Numbered from the stretch's first letter, positions 51,865 to 61,547 are shown. The stretch: DNA of 64,000 nucleotides from Bin34 sp965219935 (GCA_965219935.1 CBDCOU010000003.1:2666001-2730000); one strand, 5' to 3'. Made by a program: numbers and translations. The notes: generated by a model from the sequence alone, not told the origin.

Positions 51865-51887
51865 GGGAACATGGCCGGCCATGTCCC
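51865..51887. other. Palindromic hairpin between glycosyltransferase and ATPase genes
   Basis: The perfect palindrome ACATGGCCGGCCATGT (51869-51884) is extended by GGG and CCC with one bulged A. It lies 50 bases past the stop of the sugar-phosphate transferase gene and 170 before the ATPase start. It could be a terminator without T tract or an operator. Confidence 0.4.
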
Positions 51888-51937
51888 GGTCATGCCTGTG
51901 GTTGCAAATCGAGTGCCTGTTCCCGACACCCTTCCGT

Positions 51938-53341
51938 TCAGTAGGCGCCGCGGCCCCGGACCACCACCGCGATGGTCCGCCACATGATTTGGAGATCAAG
52001 CCACAGGGAGTGGTTCTGGATGTAGTAGATGTCGTCCTCCGTGTGGAGGTGCATCGGCTTGTCGCTGCGACCGGTCACCTGCCACCAGCCGGTCATGCCC
52101 TGGGGCACGGCAAAGCGCTTCAGCTGCCAGGGCTTGTACTCGTCCACCAGCCAGGGAAGCTCCGGGCGCGGCCCCACCAGACTCATCTCGCCCTTGAGCA
52201 CGTTCCAGAGGTTGGGCAGCTCGTCCACGCTGTACTTGCGGATGAACCGTCCGACACGCGTCACCCTGGGATCGTCGGGCTGTTTGTGGATGACGTTGCC
52301 GGCCTCGTCCGTCTCGTTCACGTCTTCCTGCAAGGCTTCGGCATCCACCCTCATGGAACGCAACTTGAGCATGCGGAAGGGTTCGCGGTTCTCGCCCACG
52401 CGATCTGTCCAGTAGAAGATTGGCCCCCTGTCCTCCAGCCAAATGGCCGCAGCCACCACCGCCAGCAACGGCGCGGCACAAACCACCAACAGGGAACCCA
52501 ACAGCAGGTCGACGACCCTCTTGACCACGCGCTGGAATCCGTCGATGGCGGGTTCCCGCAGGCCAATCACCGGGATGCCTCCAAGGGTATCCACCGTGAA
52601 GTTGAAGAAGGCTGTGTCGAAGTAGTCTGGAACAACATGCACGTTGACCGGAAGTTCGGACAGCTCGGAAATCAGCCTGGCAATGCGACTGTATTCCCAG
52701 CGGGGCAGCGCGATCACAATCGAACGGATGCGGTACCCCGTGACGACACCCGTCACATCGTTAATGTTACCCAAAATTTCGGACCCTGGCAGCGGTTCCG
52801 GAGTTGCTGGATCCCGAACCGGCTCGTCGTCCAGGAACCCGGCCAGTTCCAGGCCGGGCCAGGAGGCGTTGATGAACTCCCGGGCGAAGTTGACGCCGAT
52901 GTCTCCTGCACCAAGGACCAGGACCCGGTTGACACCGTGCGTTCGCTCCTGCCGCAACCGCCGCCAGCGGTGCCACAGCCGCAGGACAATCCGATAGCCC
53001 CAGATCAGAACGGCCGCGATGCCGATCTGGACAATGAACACCCCGCGCGGCAGGACGCCACCCGACAAATACAGCAGGCCGGCCAGCAGCAACCCGGCCA
53101 GGACGCTCGCCATGAACACCCGCTGGCCCTCCTGGCTCCAGCGAATACCCTTGCTCGGGTTGTAGACATCGAGCACCAGAAAGGCCAGCAGCCAACACAA
53201 TCCCAGCTGAAGATGCAGCCCGGGCGTGGCCACTATCCCGCGGTCCGTCAACAGCGGCGCAAGCCACAGGGCCGCCTGGTACAGCAATCCGTCCAGCAGG
53301 AACAGGATCGCCATGTAGTTGGCGGAAAATCGTTTCAGCAC
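51938..53341 (-). CDS. Undecaprenyl-phosphate sugar phosphotransferase (WcaJ/EpsE type)
   Basis: This 467-residue membrane enzyme starts exopolysaccharide repeat assembly by moving a sugar phosphate onto undecaprenyl phosphate. It has four N-terminal membrane segments, a nucleotide-binding-like domain (NRVLVLGAGDIGVNFAREF, about 138-260), and the C-terminal bacterial sugar transferase domain (KRVVDLLLGSLLVV, DRVGENREPFRMLKLRSMRVDAE, DELPNLWNVLKGEMSLVGPRPELP). The start is GTG 53341. It lies 100 bases downstream of the WecG/TagA-type gene on the same strand, consistent with a surface polysaccharide operon. Confidence 0.93.
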   Translation of the reverse strand: MLKRFSANYMAILFLLDGLLYQAALWLAPLLTDRGIVATPGLHLQLGLCWLLAFLVLDVYNPSKGIRWSQEGQRVFMASVLAGLLLAGLLYLSGGVLPRGVFIVQIGIAAVLIWGYRIVLRLWHRWRRLRQERTHGVNRVLVLGAGDIGVNFAREFINASWPGLELAGFLDDEPVRDPATPEPLPGSEILGNINDVTGVVTGYRIRSIVIALPRWEYSRIARLISELSELPVNVHVVPDYFDTAFFNFTVDTLGGIPVIGLREPAIDGFQRVVKRVVDLLLGSLLVVCAAPLLAVVAAAIWLEDRGPIFYWTDRVGENREPFRMLKLRSMRVDAEALQEDVNETDEAGNVIHKQPDDPRVTRVGRFIRKYSVDELPNLWNVLKGEMSLVGPRPELPWLVDEYKPWQLKRFAVPQGMTGWWQVTGRSDKPMHLHTEDDIYYIQNHSLWLDLQIMWRTIAVVVRGRGAY

Positions 53342-53441
53342 GGCCGAATACCGGGAGGTACCGCTGGATCAAATCGAATACGGTCGCGGACCGGAACAAC
53401 CGTCGCTGCGACACGCAGCTGAACCGACCGCAGTCCCACTG

Positions 53442-54221
53442 TCATTGTGACAGACGAAATCGCATCCCCAAACGCTGAAGCACTACCCGGCCAAGGAATT
53501 GGGGATTGCCCACCAGATACCGACGCCACAAACGGCCGGGCTCGATCAGCAGGCGGGCCAGCCACTCAAGCCCGTTGTCCGTCATCCAGCGCGGACCGCG
53601 CGCCAGTCTTCCGGAGACGTAGTCGAGCACGGCGCCGCCGGCCAGCGCGACCCGCACATCGAGCCGGACGCGGTTGTCGGCCAGCCATCGTTCCTGCAAC
53701 GGCATGCCGAAGGCCGCAATCAGGATATCGGGCTTCGCGGCATTGATGGCCTCGATCACCCGAAGGTTGTCGGCCGAATCGGATCTGTGGTCGAAATAGC
53801 CGTGGTGGCAGCCGACAATGTTCAGCCGGCCGTGGCGTTCCCGAAGCCTGAGGGCAGCCTCCTGGGCCACCCCGGGCCTGGCGCCCAGGAGAAACATGGT
53901 GAAGCCTTCCAGTTCGGCGAAGGCCGCCAACTGCCAGATCCAGTCCGCATAGGTGATGCGGGCGGGCAGTCGGCTGCCCAACAGGCGGGCGGCCAACTGA
54001 ATGCCGGCACCGTCGCAGACCACCAGATCGGCGCTGTTCAGGTAGTCGTGCAGCCAAGGATACCGACACGCCAAATTGAGGGCATGCACGTTTACGTGCA
54101 GGAACGTTGTCCGGCCCCTGGCCCGTACGGCATCCGCGATGTGACCGTGCAACTCAGGCACGGTCAGCGGGTCCACGCCGATGCCCAGCACCGAAACACC
54201 TTCCGCCCGGTTACCCGACAC
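53442..54221 (-). CDS. WecG/TagA/CpsF-family glycosyltransferase
   Basis: This 259-residue enzyme adds N-acetylmannosamine-type or related sugars to polyprenyl-linked acceptors. Typical motifs are TTFLHVNVHALNLACRYPWLHDYLNSADLVVCDGAGI (about 38-74), FTMFLLGARPGVAQEAALRLR, and PDILIAAFGMPLQERWL followed by AGGAVLDYVSGRLARGPRWM. The start is GTG 54221. It precedes the WcaJ-type transferase; the two may be the visible part of a polysaccharide cluster. It lies just past the pnp terminator, so it has its own promoter or depends on read-through. Confidence 0.92.
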   Translation of the reverse strand: MSGNRAEGVSVLGIGVDPLTVPELHGHIADAVRARGRTTFLHVNVHALNLACRYPWLHDYLNSADLVVCDGAGIQLAARLLGSRLPARITYADWIWQLAAFAELEGFTMFLLGARPGVAQEAALRLRERHGRLNIVGCHHGYFDHRSDSADNLRVIEAINAAKPDILIAAFGMPLQERWLADNRVRLDVRVALAGGAVLDYVSGRLARGPRWMTDNGLEWLARLLIEPGRLWRRYLVGNPQFLGRVVLQRLGMRFRLSQ

Positions 54222-54240
54222 GGTCGATCATCCCGATGGG

Positions 54241-54275
54241 AAAAGGCCGGGAACGCCACCCAAGCATTCCCGGCC
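54241..54275 (-). terminator. Terminator after pnp
   Basis: GGCCGGGAATGC and GCGTTCCCGGCC form a 12-bp stem with one G-T pair and a 7-base loop on the minus strand, followed by TTTT. It lies 62 bases past the pnp stop. Confidence 0.75.
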
Positions 54276-54336
54276 CATGGAAAACTCCTGTCAGCGGTTT
54301 GACCGCAGTCGCAACAGGGATCGGTCCCCGCCGCGC

Positions 54337-56892
54337 TCAGTTGTCCCGGCGACGGTAGGTGCGGCGACGTCCCCGGGAACCGCCCCGGTCGGAACCGCGC
54401 CCGCGGCCGCCGTCCCGGTCCCTGGAATAGTCGTCGCGGTAGCTGCCGCCGCGGAATCCGCCGCGGCTGTTGCCGCCACCCCGGTCACCCCGGTAGTCGT
54501 CATCCATATCGCCACGCGGTCCTTCGTCAAACCGATCGTTGCCCCGGTATCCGCCGCGCGATCCCCGGTCGTTGCGACCCCGGTCCCGGTCCCAGTCTCG
54601 ATCGCGTCCCCGGCCACCCCGGTCGAAATTGCGATCCCGATCGAAACCACGGTCCCGGCCGGATCCACGATCCCGGAAGCCGCCGCCGTCGCGCCGATCA
54701 TCGCGCCGACCGCCGCGGCCGCCGCCACCGCGCCCGGGGCTGTCGTCCGCCTGGGCCTCTTCCAGCGTCATGTCCAGCAACACGGCCTTGCGACTCATCC
54801 GGATCTTGCCGTCGGGCGTGATGCCCGTGACCATGGCCGTCAACTCGTCGCCAACCTGGCCAATCTCCCCGGCTTCGCCAACCCGATAGTCGGCCAGCTG
54901 ACTGATGTGGATCAGTCCGGTCTGCTGCCCAACAATGTCGAGGAAGAGACCGAAGTCGGCCACGCGCGACACCTTGCCGGTGTATTCCTTGCCCAGTTCC
55001 ACCTCTTCGGTGAGTTCGGACACCTTGGCAAAGGCATTGTCCGCCTTGGTGCCTTCGCCCGAGATGATGACGATGCCCTTGCCATCCTCCTCGTTGACCT
55101 CGATGCGCACGTCGAACTCGTCCTGCAGCCCGCGGATCACCTTGCCGCCGGGACCAATCAATCCGCCGATCTGCTCCTGCTTGATCTCCAGCGTGCGGAT
55201 GCGCGGCGCAAACTCGTTCAGGTCGGAACGCGGTTCCGGAATGACCCGGAGCATCTCTTCCAGGATGTGCAGCCGGGCCCGACGCGCCTGGGCCAGGGCC
55301 TCCTGCAGGATGCTGAAGTCCAGCCCCTCGATCTTGATGTCCATCTGCAGGGCGGTGATTCCGTTGTCGGTGCCGGCCACCTTGAAGTCCATGTCGCCCA
55401 AGTGGTCCTCAAGGCCCTGAATGTCGGTCAGGACCTGGTAGCGTCCGGTACCCGGCTCCTGGATCAACCCCATGGCCACCCCGGCCACCGGCTTGCTAAT
55501 CGGCACGCCGGCATCCATCAGCGACAGCGTGCTGGCGCAAACGGAGGCCATGCTGGTGGAACCGTTGCTGCTCATGCACTCGGATACCAGGCGGAGGGTG
55601 TAGGGGAAGTCGTCCGGCACCACGCCAGCCACGGCGCGTTCCGCCAGGGCCCCGTGGCCAATCTCGCGCCGTCGGGGACCGCGCATCATGTAGGCCTCGC
55701 CCGTCGAGTAGGGTGGGAAGTTGTAGTGGTGCATGTAGGTCTTCTCGTCCTCGCCTTCGTAGAACGAGTCCATACGCTGGGCGTCGGAAGGGGTTCCGAG
55801 CGTGGCCACGGTCAGCACCTGGGTTTCGCCGCGCTGGAAGAGGCCGCTGCCGTGGACCCTGGGAATGCGCCCCACCTGTATCGAAATCGGCCGGACGGTG
55901 GTGGTGTCCCTGCCATCGCTGCGAATGCCCTGGTCCAGGATGCGCTGGCGCACAACCTTCTTGACCGTGCCGCTGAAGGCCTCGCCGACCGTGCCCTTGC
56001 TGTACTCGGACGCCTCGTCGGCCAGTTCCTCTTCCAGCGAGTCCTGCACCTGCTGCTTGAGGGTCGCGATCCCGGCATCGTAGGCGGCCCGATCCGGGTT
56101 GTCGGCGATCAGGCCACCGACCCCCGTGGAGGCGATTTCGGAGACGCGCTCCGAGACCTGCTCCGGCACCGTGAACAGCTTGTAGTCCTTGAACTTGGGT
56201 TTGCCGAGCTCACGCTGCATGTCGCCGATCACGTCAATCAGCGGCTGCATGGCATCGTGCGACAGCCGCAGCGCATCCAGCATGACATCCTCCGGCACCT
56301 GATCGGCACCGGCTTCGACCATGAGGATGTTGTCGCGCGTGCCGGCCACCTGCAGGTTGAGCTGGCTCTCCTGCATCTGGGAATGGGTCGGATTGACGAC
56401 CAGTTCGTCGTCGATCAGGCCGATCGTGACGGCCGCCACCGGTTCCTGGAAATCAATGTCGCTGATCGACAGGGCCGCGGACGCGGCCGTGATGGCCAAG
56501 GGCGCCATCAGGGTCTCGCCGTCGCAGCCCAGAGGCGAGAGCACAATCTGCACGGGGTTGCGAAACCCCTTCGGGAACAGGGGCCGCAAGGGGCGGTCCG
56601 TCAGCCGGCACAACAGGATGGCCGTCTCGCTGGGACGTCCCTCCCGGCGAAAGAAGCTGCCGGGGATGCGCCCGGCGGCGTACATCCGTTCCTCGAAATC
56701 CACCGTCAGCGGGAAGAAATCGGTGCCTTCCCTTACCTCGCGGCTCATCGTCGCCGAAGCGAACACCACCGTGTCGTCCGTCCTGGCCGTCACCGCGCCG
56801 CCGGCCTGTTGGGCCAGCACACCGGTCTCCAGGATCAACTCGCGGCCGCCAACTTCGGCCCTGAACACGGACGATCCATCAAACATCTGCAT
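54337..56892 (-). CDS. pnp: Polyribonucleotide nucleotidyltransferase with RGG/RD-rich tail
   Basis: This 851-residue phosphorolytic 3-prime exoribonuclease has two RNase PH domains (MQMFDGSSVFRAEVGGREL to about 230, and about 310-540), a KH domain (KQEQIGGLIGPGGKVIRGLQDEF) and an S1 domain (YTGKVSRVADFGLFLDIVGQQTGLIHISQL). The last ~145 residues are low-complexity Gly/Arg/Asp (for example GRGGGGRGGRRDDRRDGGGF), an extension beyond the usual ~700 residues, that may bind RNA or form condensates. ATG 56892 follows GAGGTG. It lies downstream of rpsO, the conserved bacterial order, and ends in a clear terminator. Confidence 0.96.
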   Translation of the reverse strand: MQMFDGSSVFRAEVGGRELILETGVLAQQAGGAVTARTDDTVVFASATMSREVREGTDFFPLTVDFEERMYAAGRIPGSFFRREGRPSETAILLCRLTDRPLRPLFPKGFRNPVQIVLSPLGCDGETLMAPLAITAASAALSISDIDFQEPVAAVTIGLIDDELVVNPTHSQMQESQLNLQVAGTRDNILMVEAGADQVPEDVMLDALRLSHDAMQPLIDVIGDMQRELGKPKFKDYKLFTVPEQVSERVSEIASTGVGGLIADNPDRAAYDAGIATLKQQVQDSLEEELADEASEYSKGTVGEAFSGTVKKVVRQRILDQGIRSDGRDTTTVRPISIQVGRIPRVHGSGLFQRGETQVLTVATLGTPSDAQRMDSFYEGEDEKTYMHHYNFPPYSTGEAYMMRGPRRREIGHGALAERAVAGVVPDDFPYTLRLVSECMSSNGSTSMASVCASTLSLMDAGVPISKPVAGVAMGLIQEPGTGRYQVLTDIQGLEDHLGDMDFKVAGTDNGITALQMDIKIEGLDFSILQEALAQARRARLHILEEMLRVIPEPRSDLNEFAPRIRTLEIKQEQIGGLIGPGGKVIRGLQDEFDVRIEVNEEDGKGIVIISGEGTKADNAFAKVSELTEEVELGKEYTGKVSRVADFGLFLDIVGQQTGLIHISQLADYRVGEAGEIGQVGDELTAMVTGITPDGKIRMSRKAVLLDMTLEEAQADDSPGRGGGGRGGRRDDRRDGGGFRDRGSGRDRGFDRDRNFDRGGRGRDRDWDRDRGRNDRGSRGGYRGNDRFDEGPRGDMDDDYRGDRGGGNSRGGFRGGSYRDDYSRDRDGGRGRGSDRGGSRGRRRTYRRRDN

Positions 56893-57103
56893 ATGTCACC
56901 TCAATGCAAAAAACGCGCATGCCGTTCCGTCCCCCAGCGCGGCATCCGGCCACACCTGGACTGGCATGCTGAAGAAAATCGAACAAGGGGCTAAGCAAGA
57001 ACGCGGACAAACCCCGCGCGCACCAAGGGTGCCCGAGCTGCCTCGCGCAGGCGTTCACGGACCATGGCCCGCAGCCTGTATTGGGAATATGGGGAAAGGG
57101 GCG

Positions 57104-57373
57104 CTACTTGCGCAACCCCAGACGATCAATCAAGGTGGCGTAGCGCTGCACATCCTTCTTGCGCAGATAGGCCAAGTGCCGCCTGCGCTGGCCGACGAGC
57201 TTGAGCAGGCCCCGGCGCGACCCTTCGTCATGGGTGTGCGCCCTCAGGTGCTCAAGCATGTCCTCGATGCGGCGCGTCAGCAGCGCAATCTGGACTTCCG
57301 GCGAGCCCGTGTCGGACTCGTTGATGCGGAACTCCCGCGTAATCCTTTGTTTTTCCGTCTTGGATATGGACAT
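57104..57373 (-). CDS. rpsO: 30S ribosomal protein S15
   Basis: This 89-residue protein binds 16S rRNA early in small-subunit assembly. It carries the family pattern REFRINESDTGSPEVQIALLTRRIEDMLEHLRAHTHDEGSRRGLLKLVGQRRRHLAYL. ATG 57373 gives the normal length; the frame extends farther upstream through the 68-bp repeats but that part is not S15. It is the first gene of rpsO-pnp, with 211 bases before pnp. In many bacteria S15 represses its own mRNA leader; the leader here contains a tandem duplication. Confidence 0.97.
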   Translation of the reverse strand: MSISKTEKQRITREFRINESDTGSPEVQIALLTRRIEDMLEHLRAHTHDEGSRRGLLKLVGQRRRHLAYLRKKDVQRYATLIDRLGLRK

Positions 57374-57466
57374 TGAGTGTCTTGTGGCTCCCGCCAACCC
57401 GGCGTGCTGCTTGTCTTGCTTCCGTCTTGTTCGCAACCATGGTAGACCAGCAGACCGGCCATTGCA

Positions 57467-57609
57467 ACAACAGACGGCCCACTGGGGACACTTGGCCGAA
57501 CTGACGGCACCCTCAACAGGCCGGCGCGAAGTCGACAACAGACGGCCCACTGGGGACACTTGGCCGAACTGACGGCACCCTCAACAGGCCGGCGCGAAGT
57601 CGACAACAG
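57467..57609 (-). repeat. Tandem duplication of a 68-bp unit upstream of rpsO
   Basis: Two apparently identical 68-base copies (57467-57534 and 57535-57602) are followed by 7 bases of a third (ACAACAG). Each contains CGGCCCACTGGGGACACTTGG on the plus strand. The copies lie 94-236 bases before the rpsO start, where the promoter and leader are expected. Confidence 0.85.
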
Positions 57610-58447
57610 CCCCCTTGATACAGTGGGTGGGAATTCGCGCCCCAGGAGCTCACAGCACTGGCCCGTGTGATGCCGCAGATCCCTCCAAGCATCGTCCTAC
57701 AGGCCATGGAGGAAGCCTCATCGACTTCCTGACCATCCTTGATTTGCTCAGGACTGGGCCGATGCCGCCATCCCCACTACGAGGCAGGTGCCATCCAACG
57801 CCCCTGTCAGCCTGGACCCACAATCCCGCGAGTCGCGATGGTAATGAGGACAACAACCCCGAACCACTGGTAGATGATCAGATCCGGAGGCTCGTCCAGG
57901 CCCGCCTCCGGTGTCATAACCGGTACGTAGCGGGAGAACAGCTTCAGGGCGGGTCGCTCCGACGGTGCCGACAATGCAAACCGCCTGTAACCGCTCAACA
58001 GCACCGTAGCTGTCCGCGGGGTGGCCGAAACAGCATGGCCATGGTGTGCGCACGCCGACCTCAAGGGTTCTCGTGGGGCACCGACGGAGCAACCTGAATC
58101 AGCGCGTGGTTCAGTTCAAGCCGCGGGCGCACCTTGTCCACGGAGCTGATGGCGGTCTCCATGGCCCGAGACAGGTGCACGAAACCACCTGGACCCGCGG
58201 AGTTGTCGATTCAGGGCTCGGAGCAAGTTCAACGAATGCTGAAACAGTACCGGGCCAGCCGCATGTGGCCGCCCGATGGATCGCTTTTGGTAGACTTAGC
58301 CGACTGCGGTTCGAGTTTCAATCCAACCGCCCTTCCAAGCGCGTCAACTCACCCCTCCCCGCCTTTCGGCGGGTCGCTGCCGATGACCAGAGTTGTCTTG
58401 AGGGCGAGCGCGCTGTTTTTTGCCAAGGTTCCTGGAGGTCAGGACAT
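57610..58447. other. 838-base interval with no recognised gene
   Basis: Several short frames cross this interval on both strands, but none has family features or a good ribosome-binding site. It separates the divergent rpsO and peptide-importer operons and should contain both promoters. A minus-strand frame at 57807-58064 ends in a hydrophobic run (IIYQWFGVVVLITIATRG) and could be a small or decayed membrane protein gene; the evidence is weak. GGAGGTCAGG precedes ATG 58448. Confidence 0.4.
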
Positions 58448-60442
58448 ATGACTGTGACACGCAAGCTGTCGAGGTCCACGCTGTGGTTCGCCTTGACGGC
58501 CATACTGATGCTTGCACTTGCCGCGTGCGGTGCACCGGGCGAGGCCCCGGCGGACGATGCCATGGCTGCCGATGACGCCATGGATGCCGGCATGGCCAGC
58601 CCAAACCAGGCTCCTGAGCTGCAGGAAATGGTGAACAACGGCACACTGCCACCCCTCTCCGAGCGGCTGCCTTCCGATCCGCTTGTGGTCGAACCGGTTG
58701 AGTCCATCGGCCAATACGGCGGCGTCTGGCGCGCGGGTCTGCGCGGCGGCAGCGACAACGCCTGGATCTACCGCACCGTGGCCTATGACCAGATGCTCAG
58801 CTGGAACCGCGACTGGAGCGGGGTGCGACCGAATGTCGCCTCCAGCTTCGAAGTGTCCGACGATTCCACCACCTACACCTTCCATCTGCGCCCCGGCATG
58901 AAATGGTCCGACGGCGCACCCTACACGGCCAATGACATTGTCTGGTGGTTCGACAACGTAATCCTCAACGAGGAACTGACTCCGGCGGTACCAATCTGGC
59001 TGAAGTCCGGAGATGCACCAGCTACTCTCACAGCCGTTGACGACTACACGTTGACATGGGCATACGCGGAACCCAACGGTGTGCTGCCCCTGCGGCTGGC
59101 AGCTCCGGGCGGCCCTGCGGTCGTAAGCTATCCCTCCCACTATGTGCAGCAGTTCCATGCGGACTTCAATGACGAAGCGGGTGCGGATGCGTCGGACAAC
59201 GGATTTGAGGACTGGACCCTTTGGTTCCGGGACCGGATTGGCGGCGGCTGCTGCGGATACTACAACGATGCCGATCTGCCCGTGATCTGGGCCTGGGAAA
59301 TTTCCACCCCGGCTGGGGAGAACACGACCTTCGTCCGCGCCGACCGCAACCCCTACTATTGGAAGGTCGACACGGAGGGCAACCAGCTTCCCTATCTGGA
59401 CGCGGTCGTCTTCAACTTCAGTGCCGATCCGGAAACGCTGGTGCTGCAGGCCCTGGCCGGCGAGATCGACTATCAGGAGCGGCACATCAACGCGCTCTCC
59501 AACAAGGCAGCGTTCTTTGATGCCCAGGAGTCGGCCGGAATTATGCTGACCAACGGTTTGGCCTCGGGCAGCAACGTGATGGAAATCTCCTTCAACCAGA
59601 CCCATCCGGATCCGGTCAAGGACGAAATCTTCGGCAACAAGCACTTCCGCATTGGCCTCTCCCACGCCATCGACCGGCAGGAATTGATTGATCTCGTGCT
59701 GGTTGGGCAGGGCACTCCCTGGCAGACTGCCCCCATGCCGTCCAGCCCCTACTACCACGAGCGGCTGGCCACGCAGTACACCGAGTACAACGTGGACAAG
59801 GCGAACGAACACCTGGACGCCACCGGTTGGACGGAACGGGACGCTGACGGCATGCGCCTCGGCCCCGATGGCAACCCCATCTCTTTCGTAATCGACGTCA
59901 TTACCGTGGCACCGCAGCACGTTGACATGCTGAACCTGATCAGCAACTACTGGGCTGAGGTCGGGATCAAGATGACCCCCAACGTGTTGGACCGCACTTT
60001 GGGCCAGCAGCGCCTGGAGATCTTGGAATTCGACGCCCAGACGTGGGGTGGACCGGGTGGCATTGGCTACTCAACCTTGCTGGATCCTCGCAACTGGGCC
60101 GCGATGCATGGCCATTCCCGCTGGGGCTACGCCTGGAACCGCTGGTACAACTTTGGCCCTGATGACGATTTCGCGGAAGTGCCGCCGGAATCCGTGCAGC
60201 AAGCACTGGCCATCTATGACACCATCCAGGCAACACCAGACGCGGCTGAACAGACGCGGCTGATGATGGAAATTCTCGATATCGCCGCGGACGATTTCTA
60301 CAGTATGGGTATCGCCACTCCGGCGCCACCCTATGGTGTGGCCAACAAGAACATGCGGAACATCATGGACAACATGCCGTTTGCATGGCAGTACCCGACT
60401 CCGGGACCGGCCGACACCCATCAGTGGTGGCTGGACGAGTAA
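58448..60442 (+). CDS. Peptide-binding lipoprotein of second ABC importer (SBP_bac_5)
   Basis: This 664-residue binding protein has a signal peptide with lipobox LAAC (Cys 27), an Ala/Asp/Met-rich linker (ADDAMAADDAMDAGMA), then the family 5 body: YTFHLRPGMKWSDGAPYTANDIVWWFDNVI (about 139-168), RADRNPYYWKVDTEGNQLPYLDAVVF, and FGNKHFRIGLSHAIDRQELIDLVLVG. It is about 90 residues longer than the first operon's protein. GGAGGTCAGG lies before ATG 58448. It starts a plus-strand operon of permeases and ATPases. The ligand is unknown; long proteins of this group take oligopeptides or sugars. Confidence 0.94.
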   Translation: MTVTRKLSRSTLWFALTAILMLALAACGAPGEAPADDAMAADDAMDAGMASPNQAPELQEMVNNGTLPPLSERLPSDPLVVEPVESIGQYGGVWRAGLRGGSDNAWIYRTVAYDQMLSWNRDWSGVRPNVASSFEVSDDSTTYTFHLRPGMKWSDGAPYTANDIVWWFDNVILNEELTPAVPIWLKSGDAPATLTAVDDYTLTWAYAEPNGVLPLRLAAPGGPAVVSYPSHYVQQFHADFNDEAGADASDNGFEDWTLWFRDRIGGGCCGYYNDADLPVIWAWEISTPAGENTTFVRADRNPYYWKVDTEGNQLPYLDAVVFNFSADPETLVLQALAGEIDYQERHINALSNKAAFFDAQESAGIMLTNGLASGSNVMEISFNQTHPDPVKDEIFGNKHFRIGLSHAIDRQELIDLVLVGQGTPWQTAPMPSSPYYHERLATQYTEYNVDKANEHLDATGWTERDADGMRLGPDGNPISFVIDVITVAPQHVDMLNLISNYWAEVGIKMTPNVLDRTLGQQRLEILEFDAQTWGGPGGIGYSTLLDPRNWAAMHGHSRWGYAWNRWYNFGPDDDFAEVPPESVQQALAIYDTIQATPDAAEQTRLMMEILDIAADDFYSMGIATPAPPYGVANKNMRNIMDNMPFAWQYPTPGPADTHQWWLDE

Positions 60443-60470
60443 GACAAGCACACTCGAGCCGACACCAACC

Positions 60471-60505
60471 GGGCCGCGCGGGCGGGGCTTCCCGCCGCGC
60501 GGCCC
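60471..60505 (+). other. Intercistronic GC hairpin between binding protein and permease
   Basis: GGGCCGCGCG-GGCGGG pairs with CCCGCCGCGCGGCCC, 15 base pairs with one bulged G and a 4-base loop (GCTT). It lies 28 bases past the binding-protein stop and 45 before the permease start. No T tract follows. Confidence 0.7.
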
Positions 60506-60550
60506 GTAAGCCAACGTTGCGACTGAGACGTTCGGACCCCTGAACGCGGC

Positions 60551-61537
60551 ATGCTCCAGTACATCCTTCACCGATTACTGTTGATGATTCCGACCGTGTT
60601 CGGGATCTCCATTCTGTGCTTCGGCATCATCCAGTTGCCCCCGGGCGACTTCCTCACTTTCTATGTGGCCGAATTGAGCGCACAGGGAGAGGATGTCCCG
60701 GAAGCCCAGATCGCCCAACTGGAGCGGCAGTACGGATTGGGTCGCCCTTGGTACGTCCAGTACTTTCTGTGGATGAAAAACATCATTACAAAGGGGGACT
60801 TCGGCCGCTCGTTCACCTGGAACAAACCGGTCAGCGATCTGATCTGGGACCGCGTCGCATTTACGATGATGATCACCCTGTTAACTGTGGTGTTCGTCTG
60901 GATCGTGGCCCTGTTTATCGGGAAATACGCCGCGACGCATCAGTATTCGCCAGGGGACTACATCGCCACGTTTTTCGGCTTCATCGGGCTGGCGGTGCCC
61001 AATTTCCTGCTGGCGCTGCTGCTTTTGTACTACTCCCTGAAATTATTCGGCCTCAGTCCGGCGGGACTCTTCTCGCCGGAATACCAGGACGCGCCATGGT
61101 CGGTGGGCAAGTGGCTTGACTTTCTCGCCCACTTGTGGATACCGATTGTGATCCTGGGCACGGCCGGCACAGCCGGCAGCATCCGCATTCTCAGGGCCAA
61201 CCTGCTCGACGAACTGCACAAGCCGTATGTGATCACGGCCCGTGCCAAGGGTGTGCCCGAGCGGACGCTGATTTGGCGCTATCCGGTGCGCGTGGCGCTC
61301 AACCCCTTCATCAGCACGGTGGGCTGGACACTGCCCGAACTCGTGTCCGGTTCCATCATCGTATCCGTGGTGTTGAACTTGCCCACCACCGGCCCCCTGT
61401 TGCTGGGTGCGCTCCTGCAGCAGGACATGTTTCTGGCCGGCAGTTTCATTCTCCTGGTCAGTCTGTTGACGGTGATTGGCACCTTGATCTCCGACGTCCT
61501 ACTGGCATGGCTGGATCCACGCATCCGCTTCAGCTGA
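60551..61537 (+). CDS. Peptide ABC transporter permease, DppB/OppB type (operon 2)
   Basis: This 328-residue permease opens LQYILHRLLLMIPTVFGISILCFGIIQLPPGDFL, the DppB-type start, followed by RQYGLGRPWYVQYFLWMKNI. The EAA loop is TARAKGVPERTLIWRYPVRVALNP and the end LISDVLLAWLDPRIRFS. It is shorter than the first operon's B subunit. ATG 60551. It is 108 bases downstream of the binding protein and 10 before the C subunit. Confidence 0.95.
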   Translation: MLQYILHRLLLMIPTVFGISILCFGIIQLPPGDFLTFYVAELSAQGEDVPEAQIAQLERQYGLGRPWYVQYFLWMKNIITKGDFGRSFTWNKPVSDLIWDRVAFTMMITLLTVVFVWIVALFIGKYAATHQYSPGDYIATFFGFIGLAVPNFLLALLLLYYSLKLFGLSPAGLFSPEYQDAPWSVGKWLDFLAHLWIPIVILGTAGTAGSIRILRANLLDELHKPYVITARAKGVPERTLIWRYPVRVALNPFISTVGWTLPELVSGSIIVSVVLNLPTTGPLLLGALLQQDMFLAGSFILLVSLLTVIGTLISDVLLAWLDPRIRFS

Positions 61538-61547
61538 ACTGCCTCCC

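Noticed and set aside
54181..56994. 937-residue plus-strand frame opposite pnp
   Set aside because: It is an antisense shadow produced by high-GC codon bias; the opposite strand encodes a clear PNPase and this frame has no family features.
57807..58064. 85-residue minus-strand frame with a hydrophobic C terminus
   Set aside because: No ribosome-binding site, no family match by eye, and it lies in an otherwise non-coding interval; kept only as a remark.
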